A DNA stretch of 64,000 bases from Litomosoides sigmodontis (lineage: Eukaryota; Nematoda; Chromadorea; Rhabditida; Onchocercidae). Both the position numbers and the translations under genes were made by a program. The stretch lies in contig OY718808.1 in the NCBI GenBank assembly GCA_963070105.1, positions 9,715,398 through 9,779,397 of the forward strand, given 5' to 3'. This document shows, in pieces, positions 61,269 through 64,000 of this stretch (within the stretch, counting starts at the first letter, position 1; each line of letters opens with the position of its first letter). The notes beneath the pieces are model-generated. The model was not told the origin of the DNA. It worked only from the letters and a program-made list of their open reading frames with translations, and did not search any database.

Positions 61269-62706
61269 GATGGTGATGATATGACGATGAATGTTGTTTT
61301 ACATAAAATAGTGGATGTTGGAAAAGAGAGTTGTGCTGATGTGTTCTTCTCTCTTTTTTCAACATTTACTATTTTTTCATGAAATGATGACACTTACAAA
61401 TGCAAGTGCTTGGTTGGTTATATTGAAGCGTAAGACAGGCTTAATAACGGAAGGATGTACCTTCGTTCATGCTTCATTCAAACCAACCGAACTGTAGACC
61501 ATCCGTACAGCTTCGAAATTTCCTATTTCATGTAGGAAATTTCCTGCTGCTCTATGTTTGTTTGCAAAGAAACGTATAGGCGACGAAGATCGATGAAGCG
61601 ATTAAAAAGTCGTAATGCTTCTATGAAGATGTTCGTCAGGCAACGGTAGAACTGATGGTAGTAGCTGTAAAGCAGATGAGGTAGGTGCTGATGTTGAGAT
61701 GAATTGTGATGGTGGTGGTAGTAGTAATAGTAGTAGCAGTAACCGCTGTGGTAACAGCATGGATGTGCTAAAATAACTTACTCTTTTCGGTTCCAAATAC
61801 CTGGAAATTTTACTCTTACAAAACAATCTTACAATCTAATCATCGGTCCTATTTTTACTACGCCTGGTACTATGACGAAAAATAGTTCGCGATAGCAAAC
61901 TGGACAAGAACATTTGAGTACAAATAAAACGATCTGTAAGTGTATCGGAGGCGGACAAAAGATTATTTCTGCCCAGTAATGTCACTTTTTTTGGGAGAAG
62001 TAAAATAAAACCCTACCTTCCAGTAGAGTTTTAAACTTCATACGAATAACAAGACATTATGGGCTTGATCCCATACTATCTAGTTATAAAGGGTCGAAGG
62101 AAACAGGAATTAAAATAAAGAGAATAGTTAAAGAAAATAGAAAAAAAAATACATAAATCGCTAAAATACACCTTGAACGTCGACGGCCACCCTCATAATA
62201 ACCGCCACCTCCGCCACCCCCACCGCCGCCGTAACCACCATTTCGTCGACGACCATGTGAAATTTCAACACGAGCGCGTACGCCACAAATTCTTCTACGA
62301 AAAATGAGAATAAGAAATATATTATAGCGATTAATTTGCGAAGGCAAACAATAAAGCTGAAAAGGAAATACGGAAAAACCAAATCATACGTCCCGTCCAA
62401 CGCTTTTACAGCATCTTCAGCATCGCGAGCGTCTTCAAACTCCACAAAAGCAAACCCTGGAGGACGTCGGGCAACCCAAACCTTACGTATGCGGCCAAAA
62501 CGATTGAATGCATCTTCAAGCTAAAAGAAAATGATATTGAATGAAGACGAAAATCGAATGAACATGAAGATGAAATATATTGGATCAGACACATAACACA
62601 AATATGTGGGTAATTCCTGTCTAAAATTAACCTCTTGAGATGTAGCGTCTTGCGGCAAGCCTCCAACGTATACCTTACAATCCAGTGGATCTGACCGACG
62701 TGACAT
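60406..62706 (-). CDS. rsp-6: rsp-6-like SR splicing factor (SRSF3/7 type)
   Basis: Small SR protein controlling constitutive and alternative splicing. Exons in order: 62706-62632, 62520-62390, 62294-62172, 60514-60406 (145 residues; somewhat shorter than the C. elegans protein). The RRM spans residues 10-84: [65 protein letters not shown]. It is followed by a glycine run ([18 protein letters not shown]) and a short Arg/Ser domain ([17 protein letters not shown], then [18 protein letters not shown]). The last intron is 1.66 kb and carries GAT-repeat DNA and a candidate 19-base exon at 61782-61800. A TTTTTAG acceptor ends at 62755, 48 bases before the ATG, fitting trans-splicing. Phases agree at all junctions. 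Confidence 0.93.
61092..61290. repeat. GAT/GAC trinucleotide-rich repeat
   Basis: About 200 bases of degenerate GAT units mixed with GAC and GGT in the last intron of the rsp-6-like gene. On the gene's sense strand this reads as ATC/GTC-rich sequence. Confidence 0.85.
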
Positions 62707-64000
62707 ATTCGGAAAACCGATTATGAGATGGCCAACGTTCACGTAAAATTGCAACTAAAAAGCAACGGGTACTATAATTTTTTGCAAGGGGTAGCGTAAA
62801 TACAATTCGGAACCCTACACATACAGAAACAACAGCCATGTGTATAAAAAACCTTCCATTTTATCATTGTTGCCATTAAAGGATAAAGCGACATGATTTC
62901 GTTTCAAGTGCAGGAACTTGCTTGTAGTTCAAGGAAACAATGAAGAAACAAACACTACGGAAACCATTTCAGCAAAATCTACAACACTCTGTCATATCAC
63001 TCGACACAAATAGCGCTCCAGCAATGCAGCATTTATGATCATACAATTACTGCCCACCATTTTATGATATCAGCACATTATTACATGTATAAAGCTGAGC
63101 GTTATACTCGCCTTAAAAATGCAAATGACCAAAACGACATTTATTGAACAAATTATAAATGACAAAGTCGGTTCATCTAAATTGAACAACTCGAATTTTT
63201 AAAAGTATGAAAGTCGAATAAATTAAAGGGGAACAGTAATGGCTTCTTTGGATTCTTCGAAATGTAGACCGAACTACTAGTGATTGAAAAAGTATGATTT
63301 TCATAAACACATATTAACCTGTGTCTAATATTCTGAATCGATTTTCCGTTCTTTTTAATATTTTTTGGACATTAGTACAACAATGGTTTGCAAAATTACG
63401 AATAATGATGCTGCAATGGTAATAAAACTTGTGATATTTTTGAAACATAACAATGTTTCCTGTAGTATTAGTCAGAGGCTGTCAATGAACAAATTAACCA
63501 CTCTTAAGAAAAATAATAAGGTCAGACGAACAAAAGACTTTGCAAAAACCACGAACCACGAAGGCATTCTACGTTAGATTAAAAAAAATTATGGACATTA
63601 ATCAATAATTCTTTACCATTATAGTGGAACTCTGCATCACAGTTATTTATCCCATAAAGAAATTGATTAATTACAAGAAATTTAACAAAAAAGAGTTTTT
63701 TCATGACAAACAAAAAATTTCAATTCCATATTTGAAGATGAATGAATCAATGACGACGAGACAATATAATGATCAATCGAACTCTGTTGTAATAGCAATG
63801 AGTGAAGCTTCCAGATCAACAACGGTTAGCATAGCTCGTAATCACGTCAATCTACAATGCATTTTCTGCACAAATTCTTTCTATATTTCATGCGGAGGAA
63901 TACTTCGTCATTCTTTAACCTTATCTCACATAACTTGTTTTCGTATCAAAGATAACCTAATGAAGTATCTTCATGATCTCTCCAAAAACAGCAACATGTA
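62707..64000. other. 5' flank of rsp-6-like gene to window end
   Basis: AT-rich sequence with the rsp-6 acceptor at 62755-62756 and its promoter region. A 70-codon plus-strand frame at 63365-63577 has no splice signal or similarity I can see. No gene called. Confidence 0.45.

Overview
The window is nuclear DNA from a nematode, most likely a clade III (filarial-type) parasite. The basis is AT-rich non-coding sequence, protein-coding genes cut into many small exons by introns with a TTTCAG-type 3' splice site, TTTCAG-type acceptors just upstream of several start codons (compatible with spliced-leader trans-splicing), and nematode families (an nlp-13-like neuropeptide precursor, an SXP/RAL-2 secreted protein, rsp-6, sax-1 and aman-2 orthologues). 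No rRNA, tRNA, CRISPR array or intact transposon was seen. Gene models were built by eye from open exons, splice sites and phase; in every model the joined exon lengths are multiples of three.

Layout. 0.5-1.9 kb (+): neuropeptide precursor. 1.9-6.6 kb: intergenic. 6.6-8.9 kb (+): secreted or GPI-anchored three-finger (Ly6-like) protein whose start codon appears to be split by an intron. 9.5-11.1 kb (-): ESCO/Eco1 cohesin acetyltransferase with a PIP box. 12.7-15.8 kb (-): SRSF10-like SR protein with a GC-AG intron that would switch its C-terminus. 16.3-18.3 kb (+): GPATCH11. 19.1-22.8 kb (+): CWF19L1. 23.4-30.9 kb (-): an 842-residue chromodomain-ankyrin protein matching the full architecture of MPHOSPH8 (MPP8). 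32.5-36.4 kb (+): SAX-1/NDR kinase. 38.4-49.4 kb (+): Golgi alpha-mannosidase II in 27 exons. 50.5-54.8 kb (-): a GNAT acetyltransferase whose last intron holds a 2.8 kb hierarchical (TTTA)/(TTA) microsatellite. 58.3-59.5 kb (+): SXP/RAL-2 protein. 60.4-62.7 kb (-): rsp-6 (SRSF3/7-like) SR protein. 62.7-64 kb: no gene seen.

Function. Three neighbouring genes (SR protein, GPATCH11, CWF19L1) are linked to pre-mRNA splicing or spliceosome recycling, and a second SR gene lies near the end. ESCO and the MPP8-like protein act on chromatin. The MPP8-like gene is the most notable: the chromodomain, long disordered linker, ankyrin repeats and C-terminal domain are all present in the same order and at nearly the same total length as the vertebrate HUSH subunit.
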